Shown: positions 43,120 through 49,751 of the stretch, one piece after another
How positions within the stretch are numbered: the first letter of the stretch is position 1
Layout: every line of letters begins with the position of its first letter
DNA from: Thioalkalivibrio halophilus
Lineage (GTDB): Bacteria; Pseudomonadota; Gammaproteobacteria; Ectothiorhodospirales; Ectothiorhodospiraceae
Direction: 5' to 3'
NCBI RefSeq assembly: GCF_001995255.1
Contig: NZ_MUZR01000009.1
Span: 186-49,936 of the forward strand
DNA: 49,751 nucleotides
Notes under the pieces: generated by a model
Told to the model about the DNA's origin: nothing
Databases searched by the model: none
What the model saw: only the letters and a program-made list of their open reading frames with translations
Position numbers and translations under genes: made by a program

Positions 43120-43728
43120 ATGTCCAGTCTCACGCACCATCCCGGCGACCATGACCGGTTACGCAGCGACGCCGAAGAACGGCTCCGGGAAGGCACCGCT
43201 CCGCCCAGTCGCGGCTGGACCATAAGCCCGGACGCACTGGCGCTGCTGTACCGGCTGGCCAGCAACCCGACCGAAGCCGGCGAAGCACTCAAGCTGCTGC
43301 ATGAGCTGCAGACCCACCAGGTGGAGCTGGATCTGCAGCATGAACAACTGGTGGCCAACGAGCAGGAGCTGGCCCAGGAAAGGGACCGCTACAAGGCCTT
43401 GTTCGATTTCGCCCCGGTCGGCTATTTCGCCATGACCCCGGAGGGTCAGGTCATCGAAGCCAATCTGGCCGGTGCCCAGTTGCTGGGGGCCACACGCACC
43501 AGCCTGGTTGGCGAGAGTCTCGCCGGTTTCCTCGCCCACGGAAGCCAGCCCGCGCTCACCGGCCTGCTCGGCCGCCTGCGGGATGGTCACGCCCAGGCAT
43601 GCTGCGAGGTGCAACGCACGGGGGAGGAAGGCGTCGTGCACGAGCTCCATGTCGTGGCCAATACCTCCGCGAGCGGCGACTCCGTACTGCTGATCGTTTC
43701 GCCATCCGGCCAATCTCCCGAGGCCTGA
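43120..43728 (+). CDS. PAS domain protein without output domain
   Basis: 202 residues. After a 45-residue polar N-terminus comes a helical coiled-coil region (LLHELQTHQVELDLQHEQL to EQELAQERDRYKALF, about 62-105), the usual entry to a PAS domain, then a PAS fold (FDFAPVGYFAMTPEGQVIEANLAGA onward, 105-200). No kinase or GGDEF part follows. GGAGG lies 4 nt before the ATG. It is 25 nt upstream of the CheB-CheR-PAS gene and probably co-transcribed; the two may act together in a soluble signalling complex. Confidence 0.87.
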   Translation: MSSLTHHPGDHDRLRSDAEERLREGTAPPSRGWTISPDALALLYRLASNPTEAGEALKLLHELQTHQVELDLQHEQLVANEQELAQERDRYKALFDFAPVGYFAMTPEGQVIEANLAGAQLLGATRTSLVGESLAGFLAHGSQPALTGLLGRLRDGHAQACCEVQRTGEEGVVHELHVVANTSASGDSVLLIVSPSGQSPEA

Positions 43729-43741
43729 GCACAGCCTCGGG
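43717..43741 (+). promoter_or_regulatory. Hairpin over the PAS gene stop codon
   Basis: Arms CCCGAGGC and GCCTCGGG pair perfectly across the stop codon of the PAS gene and end 12 nt before the ATG of the CheB-CheR fusion. It could attenuate read-through or limit translation of the second gene. Confidence 0.35.
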
Positions 43742-43753
43742 CTTCGGCGGGCA

Positions 43754-46273
43754 ATGGAGACTCAAACGCCTCCCTCCTCGACCCGGCCGCCGTCCATCGT
43801 GGGTATCGGCGCCTCCGCCGGTGGCCTGGCGGCACTGGAGCAATTCCTCGGAAAGGTACCGCCTGACAGCGGCCTGGCCTACGTCGTGGTGCAGCATCTG
43901 GATCCGACGCAGAAGGCGCTGCTGCCCCAGCTGCTGCAACGCGTAACCGCGATGCCGGTGCGTGAAGCCGAACACGGCATGCCGGTCAGGCCGGACTGCG
44001 TGTACGTGATCCCGCCGGACACCCAGCTGACCGTGGCCAATGGCACCCTGCAACTGGCCCGTCCGTCGGAGCCGCGGGGCCTGCGGCTACCGATCGATGT
44101 GCTGTTCTCCTCCCTGGCCGGCGACCAGGGAGAACGGGCCATCGGAGTCGTGCTCTCCGGCATGGGCTCCGACGGCACGCTGGGTGCCCTGGCCATCAAG
44201 GCAGTAGGCGGCCTGACCGTGGCCCAGGAGCCCGGGTCGGCGCAGTTCGAGTCCATGCCGCGCAGCGCCATGGCCGCGGATTGTGCCGACATCATCGGCC
44301 CGCCCGCGGCATTGCCGGCCCGCATCCAGGCCTATGCGGCCCGGATGCGCGACCCGGCCCCCCCGAGCCAGGACAATGGAGCGCAGGCCCTGGAAAAGAT
44401 CGTGCGTCTGCTGCAACAACGCACCGGGCACGACTTCTCGCTTTACAAGTCCAGCACCCTGCAGCGCCGGATCGAGCGACGCATGGGCATTCACGAACTC
44501 TCTTCACTGGTGCACTACGCGGATTTCCTGGAACACAACACACAGGAAACCGACCTGCTGTTCTCGGAGCTGCTGATCGGCGTCACCGCCTTCTTTCGAG
44601 ATCCGATGGTCTGGGAATATCTGGCGGAAACGGCCCTGCCGGCACTGCTCGCGCGGCGCGCTCACGAGCCCGAGCTGCGCGCCTGGGTCATCGGCTGCTC
44701 CACCGGCGAAGAGGCGTATTCACTGGCCATGGTCTTCAGTGAAGTGGTGGCACGATTGCCGCAACCCCATGGGTTCACCCTCGAAATCTTCGCCTCGGAC
44801 CTGAGCGCGGATGCCATCGCGACGGCACGCCGCGGCATCTATCCCCTTTCGATCCGCGACCAGATCGGTCAGGAGAGGCTGGACCGTTTTTTCATCGAGC
44901 ACGAGACCCACTACCGAATCAAACCGGAAATCCGTGACATGGTGCTGTTTGCCCAGCATGATGTGGCGCTCGCCCCCCCCTTCACCCGGCTCGACCTGAT
45001 CGCCTGCCGCAACCTGCTGATCTATCTCGGCCCCGAATTGCAGCGCAAACTGGTGCCCCTGTTCCATTACTGTCTGCGTCCCGGAGGACTGCTGTTACTG
45101 GGTGGCGCCGAAACAGTAGGGGCATTCGGCTCCCTTTTTACGCCCGTCGAATTCCGATTGCGGCTCTATCAGCGCCGGGACGCGGCCCTGCAGAACGGCG
45201 CCCATTTCCTGCTGAACTCGTTTCCACCGCTTTCCGGCAGAACCAAGGAGGCTCGCGTGTCCCCTTCCGACCCCCGTTCTCCACTCCCCAGCAACCTCCA
45301 GACGGCGGCCGACCAGCTGCTGCTGCAGGTGTACGCACCGGCGGCGGTCCTGCTCAACGAAGCGGGGGACATCGTCTACATCAGCGGGCATACCGGAAAA
45401 TACCTGGAGCCCGCGGCCGGGAAGGCTACCTGGAATATCTTCGCGATGGCGCGCGAGGGGCTGCGCGGGGCGTTGGTCGGTGCGCTGGAACGGGCCTCCG
45501 CCAGCCAGCAGCCGCAGCACCTCCACCGGGTGGAAGTGACAAGCCCGGGTGGCCCCTGCCGCGTGGCGGTCACGGTGGATCCCCTGCAGGAACCCGGGCC
45601 CCTGCAGGGCATGACCATGATCGTGTTCCGCGATGCCCCGCTTCCCCCGCCGGGTGACGGCGATATCCAGGATGCCGACGGAGACGCCCGCACGGCCGAA
45701 TTGCAGCAATGCCACGACGAAATCCACCGCCTGCGCAACGAGGCGCGTTCCTCCCGGGAAGACCTGCAGTCCGCCAACGAGGAGCTGCAGTCCACTAATG
45801 AGGAACTTCGCTCGGCGAACGAGGAATTGATGACGTCCAAGGAAGAAATGCAGTCCATGAACGAGGAACTGCAGACCATCAATGCCGAGCTTCAGACCAA
45901 GCTGGACGATCTGGCACTGGCCCAGAGCGACATGCAGAACCTGCTCAACAGTGTCGAGATCGCGATCCTGTTCCTGGACCAGAACCTGAACGTGCGGCGG
46001 TATACCGAACGGGCCGCGACCCTCATCCACCTGCGGGAACGGGACCTCGGGCGGCCGCTGAGTGACCTGAACACGACTCTCGACTACCCCGGCCTGCACG
46101 ACGATGCGCGCGAAACCCTGCGCACCCTCGCCTTTTCGCAGAAGCAGGTCCGGGCCGATGACGGCCGCTGGTTCTCGGTCCGCATCATGCCCTATCGCAG
46201 GCTGGACAACGTGATCGACGGGGTGGTGATCACCCTGCTCGACATCACCGGCCCCAACAGCCCGGAGCCGTAG
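43754..46273 (+). CDS. CheB-CheR-PAS fusion signalling protein
   Basis: 839 residues. A CheB methylesterase domain (10-195) has its triad in GASAGG (Ser21), VVQHLDP (His48) and GMGSDGT (Asp140), but no receiver domain. A CheR methyltransferase domain (about 210-475) has FFRDP, GCSTGEEAYSLAM (SAM site) and CRNLLIYL. A linker, a coiled coil of repeated NEEL heptads (about 665-725) and a PAS-like domain (725-838) follow. Larger relatives end in a histidine kinase or GGDEF module; this one stops after the PAS domain. Probably modifies a partner other than canonical receptors, or senses through PAS. The upstream PAS gene is a likely partner. Confidence 0.93.
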   Translation: METQTPPSSTRPPSIVGIGASAGGLAALEQFLGKVPPDSGLAYVVVQHLDPTQKALLPQLLQRVTAMPVREAEHGMPVRPDCVYVIPPDTQLTVANGTLQLARPSEPRGLRLPIDVLFSSLAGDQGERAIGVVLSGMGSDGTLGALAIKAVGGLTVAQEPGSAQFESMPRSAMAADCADIIGPPAALPARIQAYAARMRDPAPPSQDNGAQALEKIVRLLQQRTGHDFSLYKSSTLQRRIERRMGIHELSSLVHYADFLEHNTQETDLLFSELLIGVTAFFRDPMVWEYLAETALPALLARRAHEPELRAWVIGCSTGEEAYSLAMVFSEVVARLPQPHGFTLEIFASDLSADAIATARRGIYPLSIRDQIGQERLDRFFIEHETHYRIKPEIRDMVLFAQHDVALAPPFTRLDLIACRNLLIYLGPELQRKLVPLFHYCLRPGGLLLLGGAETVGAFGSLFTPVEFRLRLYQRRDAALQNGAHFLLNSFPPLSGRTKEARVSPSDPRSPLPSNLQTAADQLLLQVYAPAAVLLNEAGDIVYISGHTGKYLEPAAGKATWNIFAMAREGLRGALVGALERASASQQPQHLHRVEVTSPGGPCRVAVTVDPLQEPGPLQGMTMIVFRDAPLPPPGDGDIQDADGDARTAELQQCHDEIHRLRNEARSSREDLQSANEELQSTNEELRSANEELMTSKEEMQSMNEELQTINAELQTKLDDLALAQSDMQNLLNSVEIAILFLDQNLNVRRYTERAATLIHLRERDLGRPLSDLNTTLDYPGLHDDARETLRTLAFSQKQVRADDGRWFSVRIMPYRRLDNVIDGVVITLLDITGPNSPEP

Positions 46274-46286
46274 AGCTCAACGGAGG

Positions 46287-46601
46287 TCACTTGAGCTGCA
46301 TGTCGTTCTCGACGGACCGCACGCCCTCGACACCACTCGCAATCTCCACCGCCTTGTCGATATCCTCCCGTGAGCTGACGAAACCGCTCAGTTGCACGCG
46401 GCCCTGGTGGGTCCTGACCCTCACCTCGAATCCGCTCAGGGAGGGCTCGTTGAACAGCGCCGTCTTCACCTTGGAGGAGATCACGGAATCGTCGACGGTT
46501 TCGCCAAAGCTTCTCTGACTCTCCGTGGCGGCACAGCCCGCCATGAACAGGGCCAGCAGCACAGCAACGAACAGAAGCGCAAAGTGCTTGTAATTGTACA
46601 C
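46287..46601 (-). CDS. BON domain lipoprotein (OsmY-like)
   Basis: 104 residues. Signal sequence with lipobox LFMAGC (Cys21), then one BON domain (DDSVISSKVKTALF to VRSVENDMQL). BON proteins such as OsmY bind membrane lipids and are induced by osmotic or envelope stress. GTG at 46601 with GGAG about 9 nt upstream gives a normal signal peptide, while the longer frame to 46652 adds a charged stretch unlike one. It converges on the CheB-CheR gene, with a 7-bp inverted repeat (AGCTCAA/TTGAGCT) spanning the junction. Confidence 0.9.
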   Translation of the reverse strand: MYNYKHFALLFVAVLLALFMAGCAATESQRSFGETVDDSVISSKVKTALFNEPSLSGFEVRVRTHQGRVQLSGFVSSREDIDKAVEIASGVEGVRSVENDMQLK

Positions 46602-46681
46602 AATCCAGGACTCCTCTTTAGAAGGGCAAGGGCGGCGAAAAAGCCCGGTCAAACCTTCCCTTGCCGTTGTTTCCGGCGGTA

Positions 46682-46840
46682 TCAGATGTGACCCAGCAAC
46701 AGCAGGACAAGGAGGATGATCAGCACCACTCCGATCAGCCCGCTGGGGGCATAACCCCAGTTCCGGCTATGTGACCAGGTCGGGATCACGCCGATCAGCA
46801 GAAGGATAAGGACGATAATCAGGATGGTTCCCACGGGCAT
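46682..46840 (-). CDS. DUF3309 family tiny membrane protein
   Basis: 52 residues. Two hydrophobic helices (TILIIVLILLLIGVIPTW and LIGVVLIILLVLLLLGHI) flank the family's conserved SHSRNWGYAPSG segment. DUF3309 proteins are inner membrane proteins of unknown role found in many proteobacteria, often near general stress genes. GGAGGAA lies 8 nt before the ATG. The BON lipoprotein gene follows 80 nt downstream in the same orientation. Confidence 0.88.
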   Translation of the reverse strand: MPVGTILIIVLILLLIGVIPTWSHSRNWGYAPSGLIGVVLIILLVLLLLGHI

Positions 46841-47229
46841 GATGCAGTTCCTCCGGCACGGTGAGCGATATCGGTCGCGTCATTGCGACTGATGCATGGC
46901 TTCACTCTCGCGCCAGCAGGACGGGGAGATCTGTACGTTGCCGAACACACAGCGTGGCGTAACGGCGCCCAGCGAACCGGCAAGAATGCGCAGCCGGCTT
47001 GCCGGGAGGCCGGGGATGTGCGCTTGCGTACATACAGCCAGCGCGCGGGACGGATGCCCTGGCTCAGCACCATGGGCACCAATGCGGCCATCGTTGCGCT
47101 TGGCGCCCTGCTGATGTCGATGGTGGGTGCGGGGACTTTCGTCGTCCATCTGCCCATCGCCAGTCTGGCCGCCGCGATCGGGATCCCGTGTGTGAGCGGT
47201 CATGCACACCCAGGAGCCCGTAGCGCGGT
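46841..47229. other. Intergenic region with no convincing gene
   Basis: 389 nt between the DUF3309 and Crp/Fnr genes. A plus-strand frame ending at 47236 contains a hydrophobic stretch (ALGALLMSMVGAGTFVVHLP, coded near 47098-47157) starting from ATG 47056 or 47071. No good ribosome binding site is present and the frame runs into the Crp/Fnr gene, so it is not called. The region otherwise shows no repeats or RNA signature. Confidence 0.45.
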
Positions 47230-48006
47230 TCAGTGACGTTGGTGCACCCGGGCAGCAGTCAAGTGTCGGATGCCACACACCGGTTCCTGCTCCCGGTCCG
47301 GCCACGGCATCAGCCGATCCGTTTCTTTCTTGACGACCTTGTAGCACTCGCAGCTCAGCTGCTCCAGCGCGGGACGGTCCAGCACCGTGATGTGCCCGCG
47401 CCGATAGTGGATCACGCCCAGCTCGTGCAGCTTGCGGGCCGCCTCGGTAATTCCCTCGCGGCGCACGCCCAGCATATTGGCGATCAGCTCCTGGGTCATG
47501 ACCAGTTCGTTCCCCGGCAGCCGGTCCAGCGACAGCAGCAGCCAGCGGCACAGTTGCTGCTTGATGGTGTGGTGGCGATTGCAGACCGCCGTCTGCGCCA
47601 TCTGCGTGATCAGAACCTGGCTGTAGCGCAGCATCAGGCGCATCAGCTCGCCATGCTGGTTGATCTCGCCGTCGAAAAGCGGGACCGACAGCCGGAAGGC
47701 ATGGCCGCCACTTTGGACCACCGCGCGACAGGTCATGCTGCCACCCCCCATGAACGACCCGATGCCGACCATGCCGTCGTTGCCCACCACCGCGATCTCG
47801 GCCGAGGAGCCGTTCTCCGTCAGGTACAGCAGCGACACGATTGAATCGACCGGAAAATAAACGTAGCTCGGCCGATCACCGGACTCGCACAGCACCTCGC
47901 CCAGCGTCAGCGTGACGGGTTCGAGCAACGCAAACACGCGCGCACAATCTTCCGAAGAAATCATGCCGAGAATATGGTTTTCCCCTGGTTCAGTCGATTG
48001 CGACAT
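47230..48006 (-). CDS. Crp/Fnr-family transcriptional regulator
   Basis: 258 residues. An N-terminal cNMP-like beta-roll (about 25-135; YVYFPVDSIVSLLYLTENGS, GNDGMVGIGSF) and a C-terminal HTH (about 165-225; LPGNELVMTQELIANMLGVR, REGITEAARKLHELGVIHYRRG). There is no N-terminal Cys cluster, so it is not an Fnr iron-sulfur sensor, and the Arg/Ser cAMP-contact residues are not obvious. This type is common in stress and photosynthesis-related bacteria. ATG 48006 was chosen; GGAGG lies about 11 nt upstream and an in-frame TTG at 48015 is too close to it. A C-terminal tail of about 30 residues has unknown role. Confidence 0.9.
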   Translation of the reverse strand: MSQSTEPGENHILGMISSEDCARVFALLEPVTLTLGEVLCESGDRPSYVYFPVDSIVSLLYLTENGSSAEIAVVGNDGMVGIGSFMGGGSMTCRAVVQSGGHAFRLSVPLFDGEINQHGELMRLMLRYSQVLITQMAQTAVCNRHHTIKQQLCRWLLLSLDRLPGNELVMTQELIANMLGVRREGITEAARKLHELGVIHYRRGHITVLDRPALEQLSCECYKVVKKETDRLMPWPDREQEPVCGIRHLTAARVHQRH

Positions 48007-48053
48007 ATCCTTCAATTCCTCCCCGTGACTAAGGCCGTTCTCCCCCCCGACCG

Positions 48054-48167
48054 CCTGAAGCTCCCGTTCAGATCATACGACTGCACGACACCTGCCCTAT
48101 CAGATGTGCCAACAAAGTTGTCATTTCAGTAAGGATAGAGGTCTTTTCACATTATGCGAGCTTCAGG
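48054..48167. repeat. 10-bp inverted repeat around the Crp/Fnr promoter region
   Basis: CCTGAAGCTC (48054-48063) and GAGCTTCAGG (48158-48167) are perfect inverted copies about 95 bp apart. They bracket the AT-rich promoter region upstream of the Crp/Fnr gene; the distal arm overlaps the stop codon of the GGDEF gene. Confidence 0.4.
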
Positions 48168-49554
48168 TCACATGCCCCAGCCGCATCCCGGCAGTAAAAG
48201 ATCGACAACGACCCTTGCCATGCGCCTTGGCATCCAGCATCGCAACATCCGCGTCATGTATAAGGTCATCAGCATTGTCGTCATCATTCGGATAAAGGCT
48301 GATGCCGATACTCAAATGGATGCGAAGCCTGTGCCCGTCGATCGCCAGCGGTTCGGCAAACGCCGCGTGCAGCTTCTCGGCAGCCAGCGCCGCATCCTGC
48401 GCCTGATTGATTTCGGTCAGCAGGATCACGAACTCGTCACCGCCATAGCGGCAGACGGTGTCGGAAGCCCGCACGCAGCTCAGAAGACGTTCCGCGGCGC
48501 CCTGCAGCACCCGGTCACCGATCGCGTGCCCGAGCGAGTCGTTGATCTCCTTGAAATCATCCAGATCCAGAAACAGCAGCCCGACCAGCTTTTGATTGCG
48601 CCGGGCCAGGGCGATCGCCCGTGAGAACCGTTCTTTCAGCAACAGTCGATTCGGCAATCCGGTCAGCCCGTCATGCTGGGCCAGATAGGCCATCTTTTCG
48701 GTGACCGCGCGCGCCTGATTGCGGTCGTGAAATACGATCACCGCCCCGGTCACCCGGCCATCGCGGTCGTGGATGGGTGCCGCGGAATCCTCGATCACGA
48801 TCTCGGTGCCGTCGCGACGGATCAACACGCAGTCCATGGCCAGCCCCACGGTCCGGTCCTGATCGATGGCCCGCCAGGCCGGATTTTGCCCCGCCTCGCG
48901 GGTGGCCCCGTCGATGATGTTGAACACCTTCCTCAGCGGCTGGCCCAGCGCCTCCGCCCCGGACCAGCCGGTCATCTGCTCCGCCACGGGGTTCAGATAG
49001 GTCACGTTGTAATCCAGATCGGTGGCCAGCACGGCGTCGCCGATCGAGTCGAGCGTGACCCGGCTGCGCTCTTTTTCCTCGAACAGTTTCTTTTCCGCCT
49101 GGCGCAATACCCGCTCGGTAGCCTTGCGTTCCATCACATAGCGCAGCGCACGCGGGAGCCAATAGGGATCCGCTCGTCCCTTGGCGAGATGGTCGAATGC
49201 CCCGTGGCGAACGGCTCGGCGCGCGGTTTCTTCAGTATCGGCCGCGCTCAGCACGAGGATCAGGGCCTCGGGCTGGGCCCGGTAAACCCGGTCAAAGGCC
49301 TCGACCCCCTCTCCGTCCGGCAACATCAGGTCCAGCAGTACCACGTCGAACGTGTTGCGTGCCAGATGCCCCAGGGCATCGGCCAGACACGTCACCCATA
49401 CCACATCAAACCTTCGCGTCTCCGGCTCCCCCAGTGCCTTCAGGATCCATTCGGCATCGGACTGGCTGTCCTCGATCAGCAAGATCATGCCTGGCCCGGC
49501 ATTCAGGGCGGACCGAAACGATGACCCCGGAACTGGTTCCTCACTGTTGCCCAT
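48163..49554 (-). CDS. REC-PAS-GGDEF diguanylate cyclase
   Basis: 463 residues. REC domain 22-140 (phospho-acceptor Asp75 in VVLLDLMLPDG), PAS domain about 165-285 (DSIGDAVLATDLDYNVTYLN), GGDEF domain 295-455 with an intact GGDEF motif (371-375) and an inhibitory I-site RASD five residues before it. Both cyclase activity and product inhibition are therefore expected. No EAL domain follows, although REC-PAS-GGDEF proteins are often fused to one. It opposes the HD-GYP phosphodiesterase elsewhere in the window. GGGGG about 7 nt before the start is the likely ribosome binding site. Confidence 0.94.
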   Translation of the reverse strand: MGNSEEPVPGSSFRSALNAGPGMILLIEDSQSDAEWILKALGEPETRRFDVVWVTCLADALGHLARNTFDVVLLDLMLPDGEGVEAFDRVYRAQPEALILVLSAADTEETARRAVRHGAFDHLAKGRADPYWLPRALRYVMERKATERVLRQAEKKLFEEKERSRVTLDSIGDAVLATDLDYNVTYLNPVAEQMTGWSGAEALGQPLRKVFNIIDGATREAGQNPAWRAIDQDRTVGLAMDCVLIRRDGTEIVIEDSAAPIHDRDGRVTGAVIVFHDRNQARAVTEKMAYLAQHDGLTGLPNRLLLKERFSRAIALARRNQKLVGLLFLDLDDFKEINDSLGHAIGDRVLQGAAERLLSCVRASDTVCRYGGDEFVILLTEINQAQDAALAAEKLHAAFAEPLAIDGHRLRIHLSIGISLYPNDDDNADDLIHDADVAMLDAKAHGKGRCRSFTAGMRLGHVT

Positions 49555-49567
49555 TCACTGGCCCCCA

Positions 49568-49588
49568 TCGAATGCATGAAGCATTCGA
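49568..49588 (-). promoter_or_regulatory. Hairpin in the leader of the GGDEF gene
   Basis: Perfect 8-bp arms TCGAATGC and GCATTCGA with a 5-nt loop end 13 nt before the start codon on the minus strand, just upstream of the ribosome binding site. It could modulate translation. The rest of the window end (to 49751) holds no gene that I can support. Confidence 0.4.
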
Positions 49589-49751
49589 GGCTAGTTGACC
49601 GGTTACACGCGATCGGTTCGGTATCGAACAAACGCCTGACCGGGTTCCTGATTCCAGATCCTCAGTGGATTCCCACGGGATCGCCCCCGTGAGCAATACA
49701 TACGGGTCCAGAAGCAATTCGCATACCACACACCCCCTATCAGTCAACGTA

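Noticed and set aside
43013-43225. 70-codon frame before the PAS gene
   Set aside because: Overlaps the PAS gene out of frame, has Gly/Pro/Arg-rich shadow composition and its GGAGG is too far from the ATG.
46883-47236. Plus-strand frame with a hydrophobic helix
   Set aside because: No ribosome binding site, unusual composition before the helix and overlap with the Crp/Fnr gene; kept only as a note.
1-49751. CRISPR array, insertion sequence, prophage, tRNA or rRNA
   Set aside because: No regularly spaced repeats, transposase, integrase, tRNA cloverleaf or rRNA sequence was found on reading either strand.

Overview
The window is a GC-rich chromosomal segment of a gammaproteobacterium. Gene families, strong GC bias at third codon positions, many acidic proteins, a trehalose pathway and sensory genes rich in c-di-GMP and chemotaxis domains suggest a halophilic or haloalkaliphilic Ectothiorhodospiraceae-type organism (for example a Thioalkalivibrio relative). 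This is inference from gene content; no rRNA, tRNA, IS element, phage or CRISPR array was seen.

Layout. 1-4 kb: the 3' part of a CobW/COG0523 metallochaperone GTPase, converging on an AspA/AstE-type zinc hydrolase and a secreted thioredoxin-fold DUF255 protein. 4.1-7 kb: a MerR regulator with a C-terminal cobalamin-type domain, preceded by three 11-bp direct repeats of CarH type, followed by a photolyase and a small unknown protein: a probable light-responsive repair locus. 7-14.1 kb (all minus strand): an MNT/HepT toxin-antitoxin pair, an MrfA-like helicase with an MrfB-like exonuclease, a second MNT/HepT pair, and a UMF1-type MFS transporter. 14.2-20.3 kb: a membrane protein divergent from an SbcD-like nuclease and a YhaN-like SMC ATPase with a long C-terminal extension.

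20.4-31.3 kb: a free-standing CZB zinc-sensor protein, a DEAD-box RNA helicase, a relic of a GGDEF gene, a chemoreceptor, a hybrid histidine kinase with a CxxCH haem-type sensor domain, an overlapping HD-GYP response regulator, and a secreted VWA protein with five tandem Ig-like repeats. 31.4-40.4 kb: a fused acyl-ligase/ACP/acyltransferase, divergent from a GH15 enzyme and treY-treZ, which make trehalose from maltodextrin.

40.5-49.7 kb: a methyltransferase, small lipoproteins and tiny membrane or basic proteins (including a DUF3309 member and two genes of 24 and 41 codons), a MOSC protein, a PAS protein next to a CheB-CheR-PAS fusion, a BON lipoprotein, a Crp/Fnr regulator and a REC-PAS-GGDEF cyclase. 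This end looks like a stress and signalling region. Themes across the window are DNA repair (photolyase, MrfAB, SbcD/YhaN), c-di-GMP and sensory signalling, and osmoprotection.
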